Part shown: one piece after another, positions 1-8,649 of the stretch
Numbering within the stretch: the stretch's first letter is position 1
Layout of the letters: every line of letters begins with the position of its first letter
Assembly: GCA_015179025.1 (NCBI GenBank)
Contig: WHUX01000722.1
Span: forward strand, 1-12,802
Source: Terfezia claveryi
Lineage: Eukaryota > Ascomycota > Pezizomycetes > Pezizales > Pezizaceae
Direction: 5' to 3'
Length of the DNA stretch: 12,802 bases
The notes under the pieces: generated by a model
What the model was told of the DNA's origin: nothing
What the model saw: the letters and a program-made list of their open reading frames with translations, nothing else
Databases searched by the model: none
Program-made: the position numbers and the translations under genes

Positions 1-2
1 GC

Positions 3-1072
3 CTTAAACAGTCTCCCAAGGCCTGGTATGAACGTCTTATCTCATATCTACTTCCATTAGCCTTTCCACTTTCATCTTTCAATCCTTATGTTCTCATTAA
101 CTTAAAAGATCAAATCTTTATTGCTATCTATGTTGATGATGTGACCTTCTTTAGTCCAGCTTCCCCTGCTCGAATTGCTCTCAAAATGCATTGAAATCTG
201 AATTTCAACTTACAGAGCTTAGAAACCTACATTGGCTATTAGGAATCTAAATTGAATACCAGGCTGACATGGTTACACTCTCCCAACAAGCATATATTGA
301 TAAAATACTGGCTCGATTTAGCATGATGTCTTGCAATCCCGTTACTTTAGCTTTAGATTCTAATACAATATTAAGAAAATTCCAAGATGGTGATAACATT
401 GTAGATATGACCCTATATCAATAGATTATTAGATCTTTGATGTATCTTGTGATTGGAACATGTCCAGATTTGGCTTTCTGTATCTCTAAATTATCCCAAT
501 ATGCCTCAAAGCCTACTACCATTCATATGGGAGCTGCAAAATGTATTTTACGTTATATTAAAGGCATAAGAGATAAGGTACTTACTTATACAAGAAAACC
601 TGAACTCTCTTTAGCTGGCTTTGCAGATGCAGATTGGGCAAATAATAAAGATGACAGAAAATCAATTTCAGGTAATATCTTTCAACTAGCTAACAATACC
701 ATTAGCTGGCATTTAAGGAAGCAAACTTGGGTCTCTACTTCAATAGTTAAAGCTGAATACGTTTCGCTATCCTTAACGGCTAAACAGCAACTATAGTTTC
801 AAAAAGCTCTGAAAGAACTTGGATTTTCTTTTATACCTACTGCACTTAGCACAGATAGAGATGGAGCAGTAGATCTGACTCAAAATCCTCGCATAAGCGA
901 TTACAGTAAGCACATTGATGTAGCTTACCATCATGTTCATGATCTTGTCGAAACTGGCAAAATCATAGTCCTGCATATACTTGGCTCACTTAATCCAGCG
1001 GATATTTGTACCAAAGTCATACCTAGACTACAATTTTTCTTGTTGTGGGAAGATGTTTTAGGAACTAAATAA
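3..1072 (+). pseudogene. Decayed Ty1/copia pol: RT C-terminal part and RNase H
   Basis: This is the 3' end of a copia-type polyprotein gene; gag, integrase and the start of RT lie left of the window. Translation opens with LKQSPKAWYERL, a hallmark copia RT block, followed by an intact YVDD catalytic box at 129-140. A one-base frameshift lies near 188-194, after which the frame continues to a TAA at 1070-1072. The RNase H domain shows FADADWA (about 619-640), the AEYVSLS block (about 754-774) and a KHID...YH block near 910. In-frame stops lie at 248-250 (TAA), 422-424 (TAG) and 794-796 (TAG). The family-typical glutamate two residues before the AEY glutamate is lysine here. These breaks fit C-to-T or G-to-A decay. 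The copy cannot encode an active polymerase. The family assignment is secure; activity is excluded by what is seen. Confidence 0.95.
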
Positions 1073-1198
1073 TTCATTACAGTACTCTTTTCCTATATAT
1101 GAAAATTTTTTCCCACAGGGTTTTTCTTCATATGGAGGTTTTTAGTGAGACTGCTGAATTATTTATTGACTATTCATGCCGTGATTAGTAAGGAGAGG
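1073..1198 (+). other. Copia 3' noncoding stretch with purine tract before the LTR
   Basis: After the pol stop there is a short noncoding stretch. It contains TTTTTCCCACAGGGTTTTTC (about 1106-1125), then GAGGTTTTTAGTGAGA, which resembles the conserved leader seen just upstream of the polypurine tract in many copia elements. A purine run AAGGAGAGG at 1190-1198 is the likely primer for plus-strand synthesis. The resemblance to the family leader is from recall, not alignment. Confidence 0.5.
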
Positions 1199-1825
1199 TA
1201 TTAAAAAATGCGTTCAAACACTCTCTTTTACACTATAAATCACATACATATGCATTATTCATTCTTAATTATATTCTACCACATGTCAAATCATGTGCTT
1301 CATACTTATATAGATTAAGTATTTCTATATGCTTTTTACATGCATAACTCTATTGTTAGTTATGTTATTCATGCTCTAATAACTCTGTATTAGCTCTATT
1401 CACATGCTTACAATATATGTTACACTATATTCTGAGTTATACTTCTGTTAAACTTTAATGTTACAAACTCAATGATGTAGAGTATATTGTAATCATGTTA
1501 AATGTCTTTAGTATGCTCTAGCTTGTGCTATAGCTTGCTGGAATCATGTATATATAGGAGGGGAATTCTCTACCTTCCGAGATTATTAGCTCATATATCA
1601 ATCTCATTTACTTATATATTCTATAATATATTCTCCTATATATTCTACGTTCTATGTCTATGCTCTACAGCATCCTCGACAGTATCCACAACGTCCTCTA
1701 CGTTCTCAAGAACGTCCTCTACCAGCCTATTAGATCCATTCCTAAGTTTCTCCTTTATTAGATACTTGGTTGAATTACCACTGCCTATTGTATATAGTAT
1801 ATTCTCATATACCTGTATCTCAACA
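1199..1825 (+). repeat. Probable copia 3' LTR (decayed)
   Basis: An LTR should begin right after the purine tract. The sequence there is TATTAAAAAATG, which would be TGTTAAAAAATG before a G-to-A change in a TpG context. A compatible end is TCTCAACA at 1818-1825, pairing AACA with the decayed TGTT. The interval is 627 bp, normal for a copia LTR. It is noncoding and AT-rich, has a TATA-like box at 1549, and has a 12-bp direct repeat (AACGTCCTCTAC at 1690-1701 and 1711-1722) around a short palindrome (ACGTTCT CA AGAACGT, 1700-1715). The 5' LTR is outside the window, so neither end can be confirmed here; the right end is the less certain. Confidence 0.4.
1549..1558 (+). promoter_or_regulatory. 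TATA-like box in the copia LTR
   Basis: TATATATAGG lies about 350 bp into the putative LTR and is followed by a purine-rich run and pyrimidine-rich DNA. This is where a U3/R boundary promoter would be expected. In such AT-rich DNA a TATA match alone is weak evidence. Confidence 0.3.
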
Positions 1826-1850
1826 CATAAACCTGTATCTCAATACTTAT
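1811..1850. repeat. Two-unit 20-bp direct repeat at the copia/gypsy junction
   Basis: ACCTGTATCTCAA occurs at 1811-1823 and again at 1831-1843, in two adjacent 20-bp units that differ at four positions. The pair straddles the proposed right end of the copia LTR (1825), so it either blurs that border or reflects local duplication. Confidence 0.6.
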
Positions 1851-4264
1851 GGACTAAAGCTAAAAAGAGCATTGGACATTGAGGAGGTTACTAATTTCGC
1901 TGACTTTGACGAAGTACTTGTAGAGACTCGATATGTCAGATTTATTGAAATAGGGGAATGGAATTATTAGAGGTTCACTAATAGGGAAGTTTACAAGGTT
2001 ATGAAAATAACAGCAACTGAAAATATCCATGAACTTGCTGATCGATTGCCAACACAGTACAGAGATTTTGTAAAAATCTTTAGAAAGAAGTTGCAATCCA
2101 TCCTTCCCATGCATGGTCCACAAGAAATGACAATTGAGTTAGAAGAAGGAAAGAGTCCCCAATCAGGAAAACTATACCTCCTCTCCCCTGATGAATTGGA
2201 GCTTCTTAAAGAATACCTAGATAAGATACTCTGAACCGGCAAGATAAGACTGAGCAAAAGCAGTGCTAGCGCTCCTATATTCTTCGCCAAATAGCCAAAT
2301 GGCAAGCTCAGAATAGTCGTAGACTATAGAGGGCTCAATGCCTTAACCAAGAAAGACAAGTATCCTCTACTACTTATAACTACTCTAATGGAACAAGTTG
2401 GTACTTCACAAGTTTTCTCCAAACTCAATGTCAAACTCAGGTTTAACCTACTCAGAATAGCAGCTGGAGACAAGTGGAAAACAGCTTTTAAGACAAGATA
2501 TGGCTCATACGAATATACAGTTATACCTTTTGGGCTAACTAATGTGCTATCTATTTTCCAGTGACATATTAATAATATTCTATTGGAACGAATTGACTGA
2601 GGGATAGTTGTATACATTGATAATATCCTGATTTATACCCAAACAGAGAAAGAACATGTTGAGGTTGTCCGTTGGATACTGCAGAAACTAATGGAAAATA
2701 ACCTTTGTGTCAACATAGACAAGTGTATCTTCCATGTCCTAGAAGTCAGATTCATGGGATTTAAAGTAGGTACAAAGGGGATACAAATGGGGCAGAAGAA
2801 AGTCGAGGACATCCTCGCCTAGAAGGCTCCTCGGAATATCAAAGAAGTGTAAAGGTTTATTGGTTTTGCTAATTTCTATTGCTGGTTTATTCAAGGCTTT
2901 AGTAGTTTGGCTTTGCCGATTCAGATACTAATGCACAATGGAGTTCCTTGGAACTGGACACAGCAATGTCAACAGGTCTTCAATGAGCTACAATATAGGT
3001 TTACTACCACTCTGATACTATTCTATTATCACCCAGAATGACCAAAAATGATTGAGACAGATGTATTTGATCTAGTAAAAGCTGGTACTCTATCCCAAAA
3101 AGATACAGATGGTTGTTGGCACTCTGTAGCATACTATTCGAAACGCTTCATTCCAGCAAACTTAATTACGATGTCCATGACAAAGAGATAGTCATAATTG
3201 TTAATTGTTTCTAGATATGGAGACATTTTCTCATGGGTTCTCTGAAGAAGATAATTGTATATACGGATTACAAGAACCTTGAGTCCTTCAATTCTACTAA
3301 GATACTCAATCGAAGGTAGGCCAGATGGGCAGAAATACTAAGCCAGTTCAATTTTAGAATCATCTACCACCCAGGTGATAAGAATGGCAAAGCAGATGCA
3401 CTTTCTTATCAGGTTGATCCTGACCTCGAAGGAGGGGGAGAAAAGCAGGACCACATGATTCGGATGTTCAAACCTGGTCAATGTCAACTAGAAATAAGTA
3501 AGGAGTGTCTAGTAACGAACCGCATTATGGCAGTAAAGGCCTCACAAACGGAAGAATTAAGTTGGTCAAAAGAGATCTAAGAGGCTGGCTTTAAGGATGA
3601 CAAGTAGTTAGGGATTCAGAATGCGTTAAAGTTTGGCAAGAAGTACCCTGGACTTAATCATTACAGTTTAGAAGATAATATGGTAACCTATAAATATCGC
3701 TTATATATACCTGACAACAACTCCCTTAAGTTGAAAGTGGCTTTCCAGTGTTATGATACTAAAGTTGCAGGTTATATCGGATATGACAAAACCTTCGAGC
3801 TCATGAAACGAAATTACTACTGGCCTAATATAGAAGACTGGGTACAAAACTATATTCGCACATGTAATGCTTGCCAAAGAAACAAGACTACAAGACACTA
3901 GAAATATGGCAAGCTCGTACCTCTTCCAATTCCCTATAGGCCGTGGGAACACATTTCGATGGATTTCATCACTGATTTACTACTAGTCAAAGGGTACAAT
4001 CAGATCTGGGTTATAGTTAATAGGTTTACTAAGATGTCACATTTCATTCCATTAAAGAACCAGAAGGCAAAAGAGTTGGCTAGGATATTTGTCAAGAAGG
4101 TATGGAGGCTGCATGGATTACCAAAGAGGGTTGTTTCAGATCGGGATTTGGTATTTACTGTCATAGGGGCCCTATTGACTAATAGCAATCTTGCAACTAT
4201 TAAGACAGCCATAATTTCCTGCCATAACAATATCTATTCCAAACACAGAATATCAATCTTATAG
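1851..4264 (+). pseudogene. Decayed Ty3/gypsy pol: RT, RNase H, partial integrase
   Basis: One frame runs from about 1851 to 3160; a one-base shift near 3160 continues it to 4264. In order: the pre-RT block LPTQYRDFVKIF (about 2046), RT blocks DYRGLN (about 2319) and PFGLTN (about 2526), RNase H (aspartate 3060, glutamate 3185, aspartate 3266), KADALS (about 3391), integrase zinc domain (3680-3900) and integrase core (MDF at 3959, VVSD ending 4141). In-frame stops start at 1968, 2232, 2292, 2562, 2598, 2820, 2850, 3039, 3212, 3317, 3578, 3605 and 3899. The RT motif A aspartate is asparagine (2427-2429), and the YxDD box reads YIDN (2613-2624). Both zinc-binding histidines are tyrosine (3752 and 3773), while the CNAC cysteines remain (3863-3874). 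The core stops before a recognisable third catalytic residue. Gag, protease and integrase C-terminus are not seen. The copy is dead. Confidence 0.95.
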
Positions 4265-4518
4265 CAGTAAAGGTTAGTCCAACAGTAGTTCCTTATGATG
4301 GATCTTATTTCACAACACAAAATAAATCCTATGTTGCTTAAACATAAAGTTAACTCAAGAATTACAACTTTGTAGGCTTCGGGTACTCAAGGTGCTCTTG
4401 CTTTCGAATACTCAGTGGTGGTAGAATAAATTCAACCAGAACTACTTGCACTATTTATATCTTATAGTATTCATAGATATTCTTATGATAAAAATATTTT
4501 ATAAAACGTGGGCCTACC
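4265..4518. other. AT-rich stretch with no recognised feature
   Basis: No reading frame resembling the missing integrase C-terminus, a chromodomain or another protein could be followed on either strand. It joins the broken gypsy integrase to the LTR-like segment starting at 4519. Confidence 0.5.
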
Positions 4519-4839
4519 TGTCACCTCGGAATTTCTTTCTAAGTGTTATGCCATCCACACCTTTGTTAATATAGTTGCTATCTGCACTCATTGTCATAGG
4601 TTACTAACCTGAATGTAGAGATTATTTCTATGCCTGCATGTTATATATACTTCACTTATAGCTCGCTTATTCCATAAAAGAACACTTAGCCGAAACAACT
4701 AAATTCAAATTCAGATGCATTACCAATCCTCAATACTATCGAATTTCTATTCGACAATATCCGTAGGCATCTAATTGTGTTTCTGGCAATATTCACTTAA
4801 TAGTATCTAGTATCTATTGAAAATAATTTTCAGCTCAAC

Positions 4840-4957
4840 ATAACTCTATGAATAGAAAACCATGGGTCACAAATATATCATCATTTGAAAGGTATTAATA
4901 CATAGATGATTATAGAATCTTAGTTCATCTCGATACCTAAATTATTCATAGAGTTAT
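4840..4957. repeat. 15-bp inverted repeat with an 88-bp spacer
   Basis: ATAACTCTATGAATA at 4840-4854 is perfectly repeated in reverse complement at 4943-4957. The arms could form a long-loop stem or be remnants of a short inverted-repeat element. No target duplication was seen. Confidence 0.65.
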
Positions 4958-5176
4958 TACCAATAATAAGTAAACCTCCTCGTGGACCTATATGACTATA
5001 TTAAAAGTCTTATATCTCCATGAGTTTAACTCCGATCATAAAAGGGATTGCAGAAATGGAATCAGGACGAAGAGGTAGCCTAGATAGAACCTTGAAACAT
5101 TAAATTCGGAGAACTTTATGTTTTGGCCCTACCTTTGGCCTTTGTCTTGGGCGCACTCCCTTATAGTGTCACCGGA

Positions 5177-5197
5177 CGCACTTTGGTCTAAAGTGCG
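5177..5197. other. Strong hairpin, 8-bp perfect stem and 5-nt loop
   Basis: CGCACTTT (5177-5184), loop GGTCT, then AAAGTGCG (5190-5197). The stem extends by two G-C pairs after one A/A mismatch. On the plus strand it is followed about 15 bp later by a T-rich run (about 5212-5227). It is unusually GC-rich for this region. The arrangement resembles a terminator or an RNA structural element inside the LTR-like segment, but function is only inferred. Confidence 0.5.
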
Positions 5198-5248
5198 ACC
5201 TCATGGATTCATTTTTTTATTTATTTTTACCGAATTATTTTCCTGCAG

Positions 5249-5297
5249 TTCAGGGTAATAATTCAATATTCAGGGTAACGCCAAGACTTCAGGGTAA
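5249..5297. repeat. Three spaced copies of TTCAGGGTAA
   Basis: Exact 10-bp copies begin at 5249, 5269 and 5288, with spacings of 20 and 19 bp; the second and third share an extra C. The intervening bases are not conserved. This could be a cluster of protein-binding sites in the LTR-like segment or a decayed short tandem repeat with a unit of about 20 bp. Confidence 0.7.
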
Positions 5298-5790
5298 CAG
5301 CTAATATATAGCAAGCATATATATACATATAGTCAGCATATTTATCTGAGTATAACTATTGAACCGTTAATCGGATTCTTATGAAACATGAACCGTAGCT
5401 CCCTCAAGGGTCTATGGGCGTTCCATAAGTGTCTTAACCATCTAGGATGATTATAAACTACTCTGAGGTTCATACCCGTTTCATATGCTTAACTCTTATA
5501 GATAAGTATTAGAAACATTTGCACCACACTCCTAAGAGTGTACCTAGAGTTCATGTAGATTCTAGGGTCGTTCAATAAGGGCCCAAGTACCTTTGGTTGG
5601 GCTGGATGTCACCCCGTGACATAATATATATAATACATTAATTACTATTATTGACTATTAGCTATTCTACTATTGCTATCATTATACTTTCATATCAACC
5701 TAACCAGAAACTAATGTTTCCACAACTAGAGCTATTTCTAAAAAATAGTACTAGTAGGTATATCCTATATAGCTTATCAAAGAAACCTGC

Positions 5791-6026
5791 TTTAGTTAAG
5801 AAAGCCCCTTTTTAGTTTAGAAAGCCTCTATTTAGTTGAGAAAGCCCCCCTTTAGTTGCAAAAGTCTCCTTTTGGTTAATTGTCCCTATTAGAAGACCCT
5901 TTTAGAGTGAGAGCTCTCCCATTATAGTGAGGGTCCTCCCATTAGAGTGAGAGCCCCCTCCTATATAATTGAGAGCCCTTCCATAATTGGAATAAAAGCA
6001 CTCCTATAATTGTAGCAAGAGTCTTA
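5791..6026. repeat. Degenerate minisatellite, 20-bp period, about 11 units
   Basis: Units begin at 5791, 5811, 5831, 5851 and 5871, then a half unit at 5891, then 5901, 5921 and 5941, followed by more diverged units at about 5963, 5983 and 6005. The left units follow TTTAGTTGAGAAAGCCCCCC and the middle units follow TTAGAGTGAGAGCCCTCCC, so two related subfamilies lie side by side, separated by the half unit. A weaker unit may precede the array at about 5774. The period is not a multiple of three, so a coding repeat is unlikely. Each unit alternates an A/G-rich half with a C-rich half. Confidence 0.8.
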
Positions 6027-6033
6027 GTCCTAG

Positions 6034-6585
6034 CTAATATTTTTTAGTATTAATGAAGATCTAATAATAACATTATATAGAATACAAAGCCAGTATGAGC
6101 AGATAGCTCCTTCCTTAAGTATGCTATTAGAATTAACTACTAATATTGAGGATATAGAGGAGTATATAGAAGTAATACTAATATCACTATTACTATATAG
6201 TAAGTGAGCAAAGAAACATTTGGATTCAGCATCTCTAGGATTATCTAAAACTAGTAATGATTTAGAAAACCAAGAAAATATACTACTTACAGTCCTATTT
6301 CTACCCTCTTTCATACCTCTACCAACCCTAATCTCTCTCTTAATTCTAGAAGCTCCTCTAAATCTAGTACCTCCAGTATTTGAAAAGTCAAATCAGAGGT
6401 AATAGATAAGATAATTATATATCTGTCATGAAGGTCTATAGAAACATAGTTAGAGGAGAAGGATGAGGCAGGAAAGGATTAATAATTTAGAGGATAGAAG
6501 AGTTAATTTTAAGGTTTATATAGAAAGTGATTCTTTTGTTCAGATTGGAAATTGTAGTTTTATTAAAAGGGGAGAGCAAATATAA
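6034..6585 (+). pseudogene. Decayed reading frame, product not recognised
   Basis: One plus-strand frame can be followed for about 184 codons. It is open from 6034 to 6402 except for a TGA at 6205-6207, then has five stops between 6403 and about 6460, then is open again from 6463 to the stop at 6583-6585. The conceptual product is hydrophilic and acidic around NIEDIEEYIEVIL and leucine/proline-rich around 6300-6380. The last 40 codons (beginning MRQERINNLEDRR) are charged. No catalytic motif or zinc finger is visible. It ends just after a purine run (AAAAGGGGAGAG, 6565-6576) and before an LTR-like stretch, as the 3' end of a retroelement gene would. It may be part of an unidentified retroelement or a chance AT-rich frame. 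Confidence 0.35.
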
Positions 6586-6598
6586 TAAACTATAAGAG

Positions 6599-7187
6599 TG
6601 TTCTAACTAGTAAATTTAAAAGTTGCATCTAATTGATAGGACTTTAACAAAGGATAGGAAGTACTCTAGCCTTATCTTGTTGTATTTATGTAATGAAGAA
6701 GATTATTTTATTACTTATATAATTGATTATATACTTTTGTATTTCCTATATTACTACTATATTATATAACTAAGCCTTGTGGTTGAAGGACTAGTCTTCT
6801 ACTACTTTCTACTACTTTATAAGTATCTATAGCATATAGAATTTGGCATGGGAAATTCCATGAAACTTGCCATATAAAGACATATTCGTTAGGACTACAT
6901 GACTATTGTTTAGGCTATGTGACTTATAGGAATAGCCACATAACCTCTTTTGTACAGTACACTACCTTCTGATATACCACCCTTTATTGTATTTATTTTT
7001 TTAGTTATTAGATCTCAGAGGAGTATAAATAGGCTAGTGGATTCCTCTAGAATCTACAAGAAATAAGAGAAGTATTGAATAGAGTAAGCAAGCCTATATA
7101 CTGATCAGATTAAGATTATATAGTTTAGATAGCACAAATTTATATAAGATAGATTATACCAGTTAATTACTATTCCCTACTATAACA
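6599..7187 (+). repeat. Possible LTR / promoter-bearing noncoding stretch
   Basis: The stretch is noncoding on both strands. It begins TGTTCTAAC (6599) and can be ended at CTATAACA (7187), giving TGTT...AACA termini and 589 bp. A well-placed TATA box lies at 7024 and a short hairpin CATGG...CCATG lies near 6847-6862. A purine run ends about 22 bp upstream, farther than usual. No second copy is present in the window to confirm it, so the boundaries are a guess. Confidence 0.25.
7024..7031 (+). promoter_or_regulatory. TATA box (TATAAATA)
   Basis: TATAAATAGG is a good core-promoter match, preceded by AGAGGAG and followed by mixed-composition DNA. Its position in the second half of an LTR-like stretch fits a U3/R promoter reading rightward. 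There is no transcription evidence. Confidence 0.4.
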
Positions 7188-7478
7188 TCCCATATAGTAA
7201 TCTCCCTACCCTTCTAAGGTCCTACCTTAGTAGAACCGAAATATACAACCATCTATGGTTATGGATATAGATTGTATAAATAGTATCCAATAAATACTAT
7301 TTAGTACTATTTATTATATTTTTTTACCTTACTTACCTAATCTTTACTCTTAAGTTCAAGGCTTGATTAACATTAAGATATCTTTATCATACTCATACAA
7401 GTGTATACAATTCAATATACATATGCATATATAAAATCAATATCATTATTCAACTAGCTAGTTAACAAAAAATCCAAC
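7188..7478. other. Noncoding stretch with two small hairpins
   Basis: No protein or RNA gene was recognised. Two perfect hairpins are present: CTAAGGT CCT ACCTTAG at 7214-7230 (7-bp stem) and AACCAT CT ATGGTT at 7247-7260 (6-bp stem). If 6599-7187 is a 5' LTR, a primer binding site would start near 7188, but TCCCATATAG matches no tRNA end I recognise. Confidence 0.4.
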
Positions 7479-8649
7479 AATAAGATATCCGACTCTCAAC
7501 TGCAGTAAATCAACAAAAAGACTTAGAAGCAAGCTAAGCAGAACTCTAATAGGCTATGGTACCCTATATTAAACAATCCTACTCTCATTTACAATACTTT
7601 TCCCAATAAGATTGACAAATTATCTTGCACTTCTAGCAACTGCTATTATATCTATACTTGTAGTACCAGTACATTATAGAAAAACCGGCTCTCTAGGTCC
7701 TAGGAAAAATTGGTCTAACCAACTAAATATCACTATTTCAAGGCTCAAATCTTACTGTCTCCACAGCAGCCATTTCCTCTAGAAAAGAATTACCTCCATT
7801 AGAACCTTCCTGAGGCACAAACATCTTTACCAATATCTCTGCACCCTTAATATCTACCTTAACACACCAATTAGAAAAAGTAACATTCTTGCCAGAAGAA
7901 TTAGAATTAGATTCTAGACCAGTAGATAAAAAAAAACAGGGACTATAAGAAATATTAGGATCCTGACATCCAGCCTCATCAACCAAGTGAGCCACAGAGC
8001 CAATAGAAATGTCAGTCAAATGGAGATCATAAGATTCATCAGCTACTATACTATTAGTATAGTAAGATACTTAAGAAGAAAAGTAACTTAACAATTGTAT
8101 CATATAACTAGTAGTATTTGGTTGTAGACAAATAATGAAATTAAATATTAATGGTATCTAAACTTAGTAAAAAGACTAATAGGTCAAGCTGGTTAACTAT
8201 GTTACCCAAAGATATTAAAAAATTAGTATAAGAAACTCCCAAAAAGACTAGATTCATAGTTTCTAAAACAGAAGGGGAAATAAATCTACCTATAGATATA
8301 GAAATAGGAGAACCAAGTGGAGTAGGAACTAAACTATATTTTTGTATGGTATTGCCTCTCATGCCAGAAGAATTTTGTGATAGACATTTTTTAATAATTG
8401 AAGAGATTTTGAAATAAACACACTTAATATAATATGCCTAATAGTATTATCTTAAAGATACTCGACTTTTGATAGAAGCTATAGTGAAAGCCTATTTATA
8501 GCTAACACAATACCTATTTAAACCAAAGGACTTAGAAATGAATGTATTTTAAAGTAAGGAATTAAAGAAACCTGTTGTTCTTCTTCTAAGGAAACTAAAT
8601 TAGGTACTAAATAACTGGGAAGAAATAATGTAATTTATGATAAGCGGTA
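7479..8649 (+). pseudogene. Decayed plus-strand reading frames cut by the gypsy LTR
   Basis: Three blocks read rightward as protein-like sequence. At 7479 to about 7690 is a polar, glutamine/asparagine-rich block (SDSQLQ, KQAKQNSNRL) with three or four stops, reminiscent of a Gag N-terminus. At 7739-8150, in another frame, is a block with LPEELELDSRP and several stops. At 8151-8649, in a third register, is the clearest part: MVSKLSKKTNRSSWL, then INLPIDIEIGEPSG, with one stop (TAA at 8205-8207) before a TAA at 8415-8417. Further blocks containing KDTRLLIEAIVKAYL and LKKPVVLLLRKLN follow in the same register, with TAA/TAG stops between them. The frame runs straight into the gypsy LTR at 8650. 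I do not recognise a family. That these blocks form one gene is inference. Confidence 0.4.

Larger units (their letters stand above)
4519..5621. repeat. LTR-like noncoding segment bounded by TGTCAC/GTGACA
   Basis: The interval starts TGTCACCTCGG and ends CCCCGTGACA, a perfect 6-bp inverted terminus with the TG...CA ends typical of LTRs. At the right edge, 5607-5621 is itself a palindrome, TGTCAC CCC GTGACA. No coding frame is evident over 1.1 kb, which suits a solo LTR or a nonautonomous element. It contains an inverted repeat (4840-4957), a hairpin (5177-5197), three copies of TTCAGGGTAA, and a 6-bp hairpin ACACTC CTAA GAGTGT near 5527-5542. The five bases on each side (CTACC and TAATA) do not match, so no target duplication supports the boundaries. 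Alternatively the 15-bp palindrome may mark the end of a single LTR running only to the left or the right. Orientation is undetermined. Confidence 0.3.

Noticed and set aside
1502..1882. Plus-strand open frame of 126 codons, Ser/Tyr/Phe-rich with hydrophobic runs
   Set aside because: Low complexity, inside the probable copia LTR, and containing a short direct repeat and palindrome. No sign of a real membrane protein gene.
4400..4420. TTTCGAATACTC resembling a tRNA TPsiC arm
   Set aside because: No matching acceptor, D or anticodon stems could be placed around it. No tRNA or rRNA gene was found elsewhere in the window either.
5791..6026. CRISPR-like regular repeats
   Set aside because: The units are contiguous with no unique spacers, and the context is a eukaryotic retroelement region.
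7738..8019. Minus-strand open frame of 93 codons with a natural-looking composition
   Set aside because: Its ends match no known protein, and the plus strand of the same stretch links with protein-like sequence further right. I kept it only as an alternative to test.
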